Part shown: one piece after another, positions 1 through 4,886 of the stretch
Numbering within the stretch: position 1 is the stretch's first letter
Layout of the letters: the number at the start of each line of letters is the position of its first letter
NCBI GenBank assembly: GCA_955652795.1
Contig: CATPBQ010000082.1
Span: 1-5,343 of the forward strand
From: an uncultured Steroidobacteraceae bacterium
GTDB taxonomy: Bacteria; Pseudomonadota; Gammaproteobacteria; Steroidobacterales; Steroidobacteraceae
Length of the DNA: 5,343 bases
Reading direction: 5' to 3'
Program-made: the position numbers and the translations under genes
The notes under the pieces: model-generated
Told to the model about the DNA's origin: nothing
Databases searched by the model: none
Seen by the model: only the letters and a program-made list of their open reading frames with translations

Positions 1-695
1 AGCGCGAACAGCTCGCCGATGCCGTGCGCCGCGAGATTCAGCAGCGCATCGAGCTCGTGCCGCCGGAACGCGTGGCCCTCGGCGGTCCCCTGGATCTCCA
101 CGAATGCGCCGCCATTGTTCATGACCACGTTCATGTCGGTTTCCGCCTGGGAGTCTTCCGCGTAGTCGAGATCGAGCACCGGGACGCCCGCGACGATACC
201 GACCGACACCGCCGCCACCTGCCCGTGCAGCGGGCTCGCGGCGATGAGGCGGCGCTGCACCAGCTGCTCGCAGGCCTCGGCAAGCGCCACGAAGCCGCCG
301 GTGACGGACGCGGTGCGCGTGCCGCCGTCGGCCTGCAGCACGTCGCAGTCGATGGTGACGGTGCGATCCCCGAGTGCCTTCAGGTCCGCGACCGCGCGCA
401 GCGAGCGGCCGATGAGGCGCTGGATCTCCTGGGTGCGCCCGCTCTGCTTGCCGCGGGCCGCCTCGCGCGCCGTGCGCGTATGCGTGGCGCGCGGCAGCAT
501 GCCGTACTCGGCGGTGATCCAGCCCTGGCCCTTGCCACGCAGGAACGGCGGCACCGTGTCCTCGACGCTGGCGGTGCACAGCACCTGCGTGTCGCCGAAT
601 TCCACCAGCACCGAGCCTTCGGCGTGCCGGGCGTGACGGCGCATGAAGCTTACGCGCCGCAGCTCATCTGGGGCGCGTCCGGAGGGTCTGGTCAT
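1..695 (-). CDS. rph: RNase PH (tRNA 3'-end phosphorolytic exoribonuclease), 3' end cut by window edge
   Basis: Ribonuclease PH trims the 3' ends of tRNA precursors and other RNAs in the cytoplasm, using phosphate to release nucleoside diphosphates. Reading leftward from the ATG at 695-693 gives 231 codons with no stop before the edge; the family is usually about 240 residues, so only a few C-terminal residues are missing. Visible family marks: the N-terminal GRAPDELR (6-13), FGDTQVLCTASVE (33-45), GWITAEYGMLPRAT (58-71), SGRTQEIQRLIGRSLR (85-100), GGTRTASVTGG (124-134) and DLDYAEDSQAETDMN (175-189). R87, T126 and R127 match the positions known to bind phosphate in the family. The gene starts 10 bp after the PP2C stop, and its likely ribosome site AGGAA overlaps that TAG stop, which suggests an operon with coupled translation. 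No damage is seen in the visible part. Identification is firm. Confidence 0.97.
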   Translation of the reverse strand, partial: MTRPSGRAPDELRRVSFMRRHARHAEGSVLVEFGDTQVLCTASVEDTVPPFLRGKGQGWITAEYGMLPRATHTRTAREAARGKQSGRTQEIQRLIGRSLRAVADLKALGDRTVTIDCDVLQADGGTRTASVTGGFVALAEACEQLVQRRLIAASPLHGQVAAVSVGIVAGVPVLDLDYAEDSQAETDMNVVMNNGGAFVEIQGTAEGHAFRRHELDALLNLAAHGIGELFA

Positions 696-705
696 GAGTG
701 CATTC

Positions 706-1461
706 CTAATCGCCGAGCCAGCGCAGCGCGGCCGCGGACGTGTTGTCGCTGGCAGTGCCGGCGCGCTGCACGGCGCGCGCGCCGAGCTGCAGCAGCTTCT
801 CGCGCAGTTCGCCGGGCGTGCCCAACTCGGCCGCGATCTCGGTGTCGGTGAGCGGGCCCCACAGCCCGTCGGTGCACGCCAGCAGCACGTCGTTCGGCTC
901 CAGCGGGCGGCGCCGCGTAATCGACATGTCCGGCAGGATCGGATCCCCGCCGAGGCAACATTCGACGAAGTTGCGCATCGGGTGATTCTGCGCCTGCTCG
1001 GCGCTGATGAGCCCCTCGCGCAGCAGCAGCTCGACGTGACTGTGGTCGCGGCTGCGCGCCACGAGCGCGCCGTGCCGCACGTGATACAGGCGGCTGTCGC
1101 CGACGTGCGCCCACCAGCTGGCGTGCTGCTGGACCAGGCACACGGCGCAGGTGGCGCGCGGCCGCTGCTCGAGCGGCAGCTGCACGCCGAGCTTCACCAC
1201 CGCCTCGTGCGCACGCCCCAGCGTCATGTGCAGAAAGCCCAGCGGATCGAACAGCGGTTGCGGCACGTGCCAGAAAGCTTCCACGACCACCTGCTGCGTG
1301 ACCTGAGCCGCGCGTGCCCCGTGGGCGTGTCCGCCCATGCCGTCGACCACCAGCAGCAGGGCGGCTTGCTCCGCCACGGCGGCCGCCACCCGGTCCTGGT
1401 TCTCCTCGCGCCCGCCGAGCAGGCTGATGTCCGCGTATTCGACCCGCAAGAAGAATTCCAT
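706..1461 (-). CDS. PP2C-family serine/threonine protein phosphatase
   Basis: A 251-residue single-domain PP2C (PPM) phosphatase, expected to remove phosphate from Ser/Thr of cytoplasmic proteins using two metal ions. Motifs in order: GREENQDR (17-24, with the metal-ligand Asp D23), VDGMGGHAHG (39-48, D40 and G41), WAHVGDSRLYHVR (117-129), SRDHSHVELL (137-146), NHPMRN (159-164), LLACTDGLWGPL (193-204, D198) and ASDNTSA (237-243, D239). All acidic metal ligands expected for an active enzyme are present. There is no signal peptide, membrane segment or extra domain, and the length is normal for bacterial stand-alone PP2Cs. The ATG at 1461 is chosen because the protein begins right at the fold; no good Shine-Dalgarno precedes it. 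It shares an operon with rph. From memory, related loci in betaproteobacteria carry a Ser/Thr kinase beside this phosphatase, but none lies in this window. The substrate is unknown. Confidence 0.93.
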   Translation of the reverse strand: MEFFLRVEYADISLLGGREENQDRVAAAVAEQAALLLVVDGMGGHAHGARAAQVTQQVVVEAFWHVPQPLFDPLGFLHMTLGRAHEAVVKLGVQLPLEQRPRATCAVCLVQQHASWWAHVGDSRLYHVRHGALVARSRDHSHVELLLREGLISAEQAQNHPMRNFVECCLGGDPILPDMSITRRRPLEPNDVLLACTDGLWGPLTDTEIAAELGTPGELREKLLQLGARAVQRAGTASDNTSAAALRWLGD

Positions 1462-1484
1462 GCATCTGTTAGACTTATCGATGC

Positions 1485-1493
1485 TTTATATCA
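1485..1493 (-). promoter_or_regulatory. Candidate extended -10 promoter for the PP2C-rph operon
   Basis: On the minus strand the sequence reads TGA-TATAAA, an extended -10 (TGn followed by a TATAAT-like hexamer, 5 of 6 matches) in an AT-richer patch of an otherwise very GC-rich gap. No recognisable -35 lies 16-18 bp upstream, as is common for extended -10 promoters. Transcription would start near 1478 and leave a leader of roughly 15-20 nt before the PP2C ATG at 1461. The placement fits, but this is motif reading only. Confidence 0.4.
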
Positions 1494-1586
1494 CCTGTGC
1501 GGTGAACGGGCGTAGCGAGGCGACTTAAGCACGCGCACGCCCGCGACCGCCTCTCTTCGTGGGACTGCCAGGCGGATCAACGGGCC

Positions 1587-2456
1587 ATGATCGCGAGCAT
1601 GACCGGCTTCGCGCGCCGGGAAACCGCCGGAGAGTGGGGCACGCTCGTGTGTGAGCTGCGCAGCGTGAATCACCGCTTCCTGGAAGCGGGCTTTCGCCTG
1701 CCCGATGAGCTGCGCGCGGCCGAAGGGGAGCTTCGCGCGCGTCTCGCGCGTCAACTGCGCCGCGGCAAAATCGATTGCACCATCACCTATCGCCGCCCGC
1801 AGGGCTCGGGCTGGGCGCTGGAAGTGGACCCGGTGGCGCTCGAGCGCGTGCTGGCCGCCGTGCACGTCGTGGCGCGCTCGCTGCGCGAGCCCGCTGCGGC
1901 GGTGAACGCAGTGGACGTGTTGCGCTGGCCGGGCGTGCTGCGCGAGGACGGCGGCAGCGGCGAGCAGCTGCTGGCGGCGGCGTATACCGTGTTCGGCGCG
2001 ACGCTCGAGGAGCTGGTCGCTGCGCGCGCGCGCGAAGGGGCGCGGCTGCGCGAGCTGCTCGAGCAGCGCTGCACCGGACTCGAGGCGCTGGTCGTGGGGG
2101 TGCGCGCGCGGCTGCCGGAGGTGCAGGCGCGGATGCGCACGCGCCTCAACGAGCGGCTTGCGGAGCTAACCGCGAGTGTCGACAAGGAGCGCCTCGAGCA
2201 GGAGCTGGCGCTGCTGTTGCAGCGGCTCGACGTGGACGAGGAGCTCGAGCGCCTCGCGGGCCACATCAGCGAAGTGCGCCGCGTCATCGGCGCGGGCGAG
2301 CCCGCCGGCCGCCGGCTCGACTTCCTCATGCAGGAGCTCAATCGCGAAGCGAACACCCTGTCTTCGAAGTCCCAGGATCTGGAGACCACGCGCAGCGCCG
2401 TGGACATGAAGGTCCTGATCGAGCAGATGCGCGAGCAGGTGCAGAACGCGGAGTAG
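1587..2456 (+). CDS. yicC: YicC/YloC family endoribonuclease
   Basis: A 289-residue protein with the full YicC layout. The N-terminal block starts MIASMTGFARRE (1-12), with ELRSVNHRFLE (24-34) following; the middle is charged and helical; the highly conserved C-terminal block GRRLDFLMQELNREANTLSS begins at residue 241, followed by KSQD and the terminal helix. Characterised members from E. coli and Bacillus are endoribonucleases; E. coli YicC has been linked to turnover of the small RNA RyhB. Here the role is inferred from family membership. The ATG at 1587 gives the canonical N-terminus; a weak AGGCGGA lies about 10 nt upstream. The gene is divergent from PP2C-rph across 125 bp, echoing the divergent yicC/rph pair of E. 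coli and grouping two RNA-processing enzymes. The gmk gene that often follows yicC is absent; a broken acetyltransferase gene follows instead. Frame is intact and codon use is typical of the window. Confidence 0.95.
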   Translation: MIASMTGFARRETAGEWGTLVCELRSVNHRFLEAGFRLPDELRAAEGELRARLARQLRRGKIDCTITYRRPQGSGWALEVDPVALERVLAAVHVVARSLREPAAAVNAVDVLRWPGVLREDGGSGEQLLAAAYTVFGATLEELVAARAREGARLRELLEQRCTGLEALVVGVRARLPEVQARMRTRLNERLAELTASVDKERLEQELALLLQRLDVDEELERLAGHISEVRRVIGAGEPAGRRLDFLMQELNREANTLSSKSQDLETTRSAVDMKVLIEQMREQVQNAE

Positions 2457-2544
2457 TGCGTTTCCCGCCCAAGTCCGCCGCCCGCAGCCCCGCCGGGCCA
2501 GTGGGAAGAGTTGACTGAGTCGCCCGCGCCAGCGCAAAACGCTC

Positions 2545-2954
2545 ATGATGATCCGCGAATTCCGTATCGGAGAGGAGCTGGCTCTGCGCGAGGTCTTTCA
2601 CTCGTCGGTGCACGAGCTTGTCGCGGCCGGATCGTCGGCTAGGGCGACCTCGGGACCCGCGGTTACATCGACCACCTGTATGTGGCGGGCGCGCATGCGC
2701 GTCGCGGCGTTGGGAGCGCCTTGATCCGGCATATTTGCAGCGTGGCCGAACAGCGCGGAATTTCGCAACTGACGTCCGACGTCAGTCTTTGCGCGGAATC
2801 ATTCTTCGCGCGCCACGGGTTTTCGGTTGTTGAACGGCGAACGCTTGTGGTGGGTACCGTCGAGATGACAAACGCACGTATGTGCCGGAAACTCGTGGCC
2901 GATCCTGCGCCAGGCCCCCACACCGAGCCGTCCCCCAGGACATGCCCGCACTGA
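2545..2954 (+). pseudogene. GNAT-family N-acetyltransferase remnant (internal deletion plus frameshift)
   Basis: Two pieces of one GNAT acetyltransferase lie in different frames. The N-terminal piece starts at the ATG at 2545 (MMIREFRIGEELALREVFHS, then SVHEL) and stays open only to a TGA at about 2725, losing similarity after roughly residue 26. The C-terminal piece is in another frame, opened by a TAG at 2640-2642, and reads GYIDHLYV, then HARRGVGSALIRHI (the acetyl-CoA-binding R/Q-x-x-G-x-G/A loop), then ISQLTSDVS, FFARHGFSVVERR and NARMCRKL, ending at the TGA at 2952-2954. In full-length relatives some 45-50 residues separate these parts, so about 140-150 bp appear deleted between roughly 2625 and 2645, with a change of frame. 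The remnant overlaps the first codons of hemW. A GTG at 2682 could start the C-terminal part alone, but that would lack half the fold. A dead gene is the best reading; sequencing error cannot explain the missing middle. Confidence 0.8.
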
Positions 2955-4195
2955 TCACCCCGCCGCTCGCGCTCTACGTGCACTTCCCGTGGTGTGATCG
3001 CAAATGCCCGTACTGCGATTTCAACTCCTACACGTTGAACGGCGAGCTGCCGCACGGCGCGTACCTGCAGCGGCTGATACGCGATCTCGAGGCACAGGCG
3101 CCGCAGGTCGCCGGGCGCGAAGTGCACAGCATCTTTCTCGGTGGCGGCACGCCGAGCCTGTTTGCGCCGCAGGCGATCGGCGAGTTGCTCAGCGCGGCAC
3201 GAGCGCAGCTCAGCCTCGCGGACCGCCTCGAGGTGACTCTGGAAGCGAACCCGGGCGCCATCGAACGCGGCGCGTTTCGGGAATACCGGGCGGCCGGCGT
3301 GACGCGCGTATCGCTCGGGGCGCAGAGCTTCGATCAGGAGAGGCTCACCGCCCTGGGGCGCATTCATTCGCCTGCCGAGACGCGCTTCGCGGCTGCGGAG
3401 TTGCACGCCGCGGACCTTGGCAATTTCAATCTCGATCTCATGTACGCGCTGCCGGGGCAGGACTGCGCCGCTGCGGTGCGCGATGTCCAGGAAGCTGTCG
3501 AGCTCGGCCCGGCGCACCTGTCGCACTACCAGCTCACGCTCGAGCCCGGGACGGTGTTCGCCGCGCGCCCGCCGCCGCTGCCGGATGATGACACCGCCGC
3601 GGCGATGCTCGATGAGTGCGCCGCGCTCCTCGAGGACGCGGGCTTCGCACAATACGAGGTGTCGGCGTACGCGCGCGCGGGGCAGCAATGCCGCCACAAC
3701 CTCAACTACTGGACTTTCGGCGACTATCTCGGTGTCGGTGCCGGCGCGCACGGCAAGCTGACGTTCCCGCAGGCTGGCCAGATCGTGCGCACCGTGCAGC
3801 CGCGCGAACCGCGCCGCTATCTGGCCGCCTCCGACGCCGAGCTCACGCGCCGCGTGATTCCCGCGCGCGAGCTGCCGTTCGAATTCATGCTGAACGCGCT
3901 GCGGCTGACCGGCGGATTCGATGCGGCGACGTTCGCGCAGCGCACCGGGCTTGCCTGGCAGGAGATTGCGGCGCCGATGGAAGCTGCGATCGCGCGGGGC
4001 CTGATCGTGCGCACCGCGACGGGCTACCGGCCGAGCGAGCTGGGGCTGCGATTCCTCAACGACGTACTGCTCGGATTCATGCCGGAAAGCCCGAAATTGC
4101 CCGGTTCTTCTGCGTTGTCAATCGGCGTTTCCGGCGCCCGGGCAGGCAACTCCCGGCCTTTATTCACAGCCCCTGGGCGCGTTGTCGCAGAATGA
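2942..4195 (+). CDS. hemW: HemW, radical-SAM-family haem chaperone (HemN-like)
   Basis: With the ATG at 2942 the protein has 417 residues. The radical SAM cluster motif is C18-x3-C22-x2-C25 within YVHFPWCDRKCPYCDFNSY. GGGTPS lies at 67-72, EANPG at 101-105, RVSLGAQSF at 122-130, NFNLDLMYALPGQ at 161-173, and the HemW-typical HNxxYW as HNLNYW at 252-257, followed by GVGAGAHGK. HemW proteins bind haem and are thought to deliver it to respiratory enzymes; they are often misnamed oxygen-independent coproporphyrinogen oxidase. True HemN has a fourth cysteine after the cluster motif, whereas here F27 is at that place. The usual family end (LRFLNDVLLGF) falls near residue 379, leaving a tail of about 37 residues with lower third-position GC. 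The same frame is open back to an ATG at 2882, but those 20 residues have no HemW character and overlap the GNAT remnant. AGGA at 2937-2940 is very close to the chosen start, so the exact start is less sure than the identity. Confidence 0.94.
   Translation: MPALITPPLALYVHFPWCDRKCPYCDFNSYTLNGELPHGAYLQRLIRDLEAQAPQVAGREVHSIFLGGGTPSLFAPQAIGELLSAARAQLSLADRLEVTLEANPGAIERGAFREYRAAGVTRVSLGAQSFDQERLTALGRIHSPAETRFAAAELHAADLGNFNLDLMYALPGQDCAAAVRDVQEAVELGPAHLSHYQLTLEPGTVFAARPPPLPDDDTAAAMLDECAALLEDAGFAQYEVSAYARAGQQCRHNLNYWTFGDYLGVGAGAHGKLTFPQAGQIVRTVQPREPRRYLAASDAELTRRVIPARELPFEFMLNALRLTGGFDAATFAQRTGLAWQEIAAPMEAAIARGLIVRTATGYRPSELGLRFLNDVLLGFMPESPKLPGSSALSIGVSGARAGNSRPLFTAPGRVVAE
4160..4168 (+). promoter_or_regulatory. 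DnaA box (TTATTCACA) inside the hemW tail
   Basis: TTATTCACA matches the DnaA-box consensus TTATNCACA at every fixed position. It lies in the atypical 3' tail of hemW, about 170 bp upstream of a three-box cluster at 4339-4373, with the AT-rich patch in between. A single box can arise by chance; its value comes from the neighbouring cluster. Confidence 0.5.
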
Positions 4196-4283
4196 GCAAA
4201 TTACAGGGTAAACCGGCCAAGCCGCTGGACAAGATGTCCGTAACCCCTTGAGGGCACAGGTTAAAAACGAATGCTCATTTTTT
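4189..4283 (+). terminator. Possible hemW terminator or structured RNA: long-range stem ending in a T-run
   Basis: AATGAGCA at 4191-4198, overlapping the hemW stop codon, is the exact reverse complement of TGCTCATT at 4272-4279; two more pairs (one G-T) extend the stem. The 3' arm runs straight into six Ts (4278-4283). The enclosed segment can fold into small hairpins in a row: CGGC-CAA-GCCG (4214-4224), GGACA-AGA-TGTCC (4227-4239) and CCC-TTGA-GGG (4245-4254). This is not a classic compact terminator because the closing stem spans over 70 nt. It could instead be a structured 3' UTR or small RNA, or chance pairing. Confidence 0.3.
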
Positions 4284-4310
4284 GATCAAGGTAACAAATA
4301 TGCAATCTGA
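4259..4310. other. AT-rich patch, candidate DNA-unwinding element
   Basis: The 40 bp at 4261-4300 contain only 10 G or C bases (25%), against an obviously high-GC background on both sides. The patch includes an A-run, a T6 run and a TTGATCAA palindrome (4282-4289) with a GATC site. It lies about 40 bp from a DnaA-box cluster, the geometry expected of an origin's unwinding element. It could equally be promoter or UTR DNA. Confidence 0.35.
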
Positions 4311-4338
4311 CTGCGTCATCGCAGCCCCGCGGAGGGCT

Positions 4339-4373
4339 CTGTCCACAGAGTTGTCCACAGCTTCTGTGGATAA
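4339..4373. promoter_or_regulatory. Cluster of three DnaA-box-like 9-mers
   Basis: CTGTCCACA (4339-4347) and TTGTCCACA (4351-4359) lie on the plus strand with starts 12 bp apart; TGTGGATAA (4365-4373) is the exact reverse complement of the strong box TTATCCACA. The first two differ from that box at two positions and one position. The last two boxes are inverted and together form a 10-bp stem (TCCACAG-CTT-CTGTGGA core, one G-T, two further A-T pairs), but with no T-run they are not a terminator. DnaA is the replication initiator and also a transcription regulator, so this may be part of an origin, a DnaA-titrating or reactivating locus, or an operator upstream of rpmE, whose predicted -35 is 35 bp away. 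No dnaA gene is in the window. Confidence 0.65.
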
Positions 4374-4408
4374 GGAACCCTCTGAAACGGCGGGGTCATT
4401 CAAGAAGC

Positions 4409-4437
4409 TTGAGGGCGCGCGACACTGCCGCTAAACT
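4409..4437 (+). promoter_or_regulatory. Candidate sigma-70 promoter of rpmE
   Basis: TTGAGG at 4409-4414 and TAAACT at 4432-4437 are separated by exactly 17 bp; each matches its sigma-70 consensus at four of six positions. Transcription would start near 4444 and give a leader of about 67 nt before the rpmE ATG. It lies just downstream of the DnaA-box cluster. This is the best pair found in the gap, but it rests on motif matching only. Confidence 0.45.
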
Positions 4438-4510
4438 CCCGCGCCCTTTATTTGTGTGTTTGACGCCCCATTGACGGGTGAGCGTTTTCGTAAAACACCG
4501 TGAGCACGCC

Positions 4511-4729
4511 ATGAAAGCCGCCATACATCCCGAGTACAAGGAGATCACCGTCACCTGCACGTGCGGCAACACGTTCAAGACGAGTTCGACGCTCGGACAT
4601 GATCTGCAGGTCGAGGTGTGCTCGAACTGCCATCCTTTCTATACCGGCAAGCAGAAGATCGTCGACACCGCGGGCCGCGTGGACAAGTTCCGCAAGAAGT
4701 ACGCCGCCGCCGCGGGCGGCGCCAAGTAA
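4511..4729 (+). CDS. rpmE: 50S ribosomal protein L31, zinc-binding (four-cysteine) form
   Basis: A 72-residue protein of the large ribosomal subunit that helps bridge to the small subunit. The sequence starts MKAAIHPEYKEI, as in E. coli L31 (MKKDIHPKYEEI), and carries all four zinc ligands, C16 and C18 in CTCGN and C37 and C40 in VCSNCHPFYTGKQK, then DTAGRVDKFRKKY and a short Ala/Gly tail. Many bacteria also hold a cysteine-free paralogue used in zinc shortage; this is the zinc-containing type, so it can also act as a zinc store. The ATG at 4511 is chosen because it gives the canonical N-terminus, although the frame is open upstream to a GTG at 4478. The ribosome site is weak (GTGAG around 4500-4504). 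The gene appears to be transcribed from its own promoter in the gap after hemW. In E. coli rpmE neighbours priA; no priA is seen here. Confidence 0.96.
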   Translation: MKAAIHPEYKEITVTCTCGNTFKTSSTLGHDLQVEVCSNCHPFYTGKQKIVDTAGRVDKFRKKYAAAAGGAK

Positions 4730-4813
4730 GTCGCGCGGCCGATCCTGTCCGGGCCAGGTGCGCGGAACTTCGGCGCCCGGCAATCGATCTACTGGCAGAG
4801 CCTTTCGGGGCGC

Positions 4814-4847
4814 GCTGCGGGAACGGCAGTTCCCTGACAGCCGCAGC
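4814..4847. repeat. Stem-loop between rpmE and the M48 protease gene
   Basis: GCTGCGG (4814-4820) pairs perfectly with CCGCAGC (4841-4847). Inside, GAAC-GGCA-GTTC (4821-4832) forms a second hairpin that, in the alternative fold, extends to GGGAAC/GTTCCC (4819-4834). No T-run follows on either strand, so it is not a standard intrinsic terminator. It may weaken read-through from rpmE or shape the 5' leader of the protease mRNA, or it may be chance in GC-rich DNA. Confidence 0.3.
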
Positions 4848-4871
4848 ACGTGCCTGAGCTGGCCTCAGCCG

Positions 4872-4879
4872 AAGGGGAG
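4872..4879 (+). promoter_or_regulatory. Strong ribosome binding site for the M48 protease gene
   Basis: AAGGGGAG lies 7 nt before the ATG at 4887, the best Shine-Dalgarno in the window. It fixes the start at 4887, which also gives a clean signal peptide. Confidence 0.75.
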
Positions 4880-4886
4880 TCGCCTC

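Noticed and set aside
24..851. Long plus-strand open frame of 275 codons
   Set aside because: It lies opposite rph and the end of the PP2C gene, both with clear family motifs on the minus strand. The translation is Arg/Ala/His-rich without recognisable motifs, typical of an antisense shadow in GC-rich DNA.
692..1465. Minus-strand frame of 257 codons overlapping the PP2C gene
   Set aside because: Low-complexity Arg/Ala/Gly translation in another frame of the same strand; the PP2C frame holds every phosphatase motif.
2022..2034. Run of alternating GC dinucleotides
   Set aside because: It encodes an Ala-Arg stretch within the charged helical middle of YicC and is explained by codon bias.
2487..2498. 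GCCC-CGCC-GGGC hairpin after yicC as a terminator
   Set aside because: Only a 4-bp stem and no T-run; such pairs are frequent by chance in this GC-rich gap, which otherwise shows nothing convincing between 2457 and 2544.
2663..3751. Minus-strand frame of 362 codons
   Set aside because: Antisense to hemW and the GNAT remnant; the absence of stops is explained by GC-rich codon use in hemW. No family resemblance seen.
2942..4195. Oxygen-independent coproporphyrinogen III oxidase (HemN) as the name for this gene
   Set aside because: The cluster motif has three cysteines followed by Phe instead of HemN's fourth cysteine, and the HNxxYW motif is typical of HemW.
4282..4295. TTGATCAA region as an FNR/Anr site
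   Set aside because: The consensus needs TTGAT and ATCAA separated by four bases; the second half-site is absent at that spacing.
4460..4476. Two TTGACG hexamers as -35 boxes for rpmE
   Set aside because: No -10-like hexamer occurs 16-18 bp downstream of either; the 4409/4432 pair has ideal spacing.
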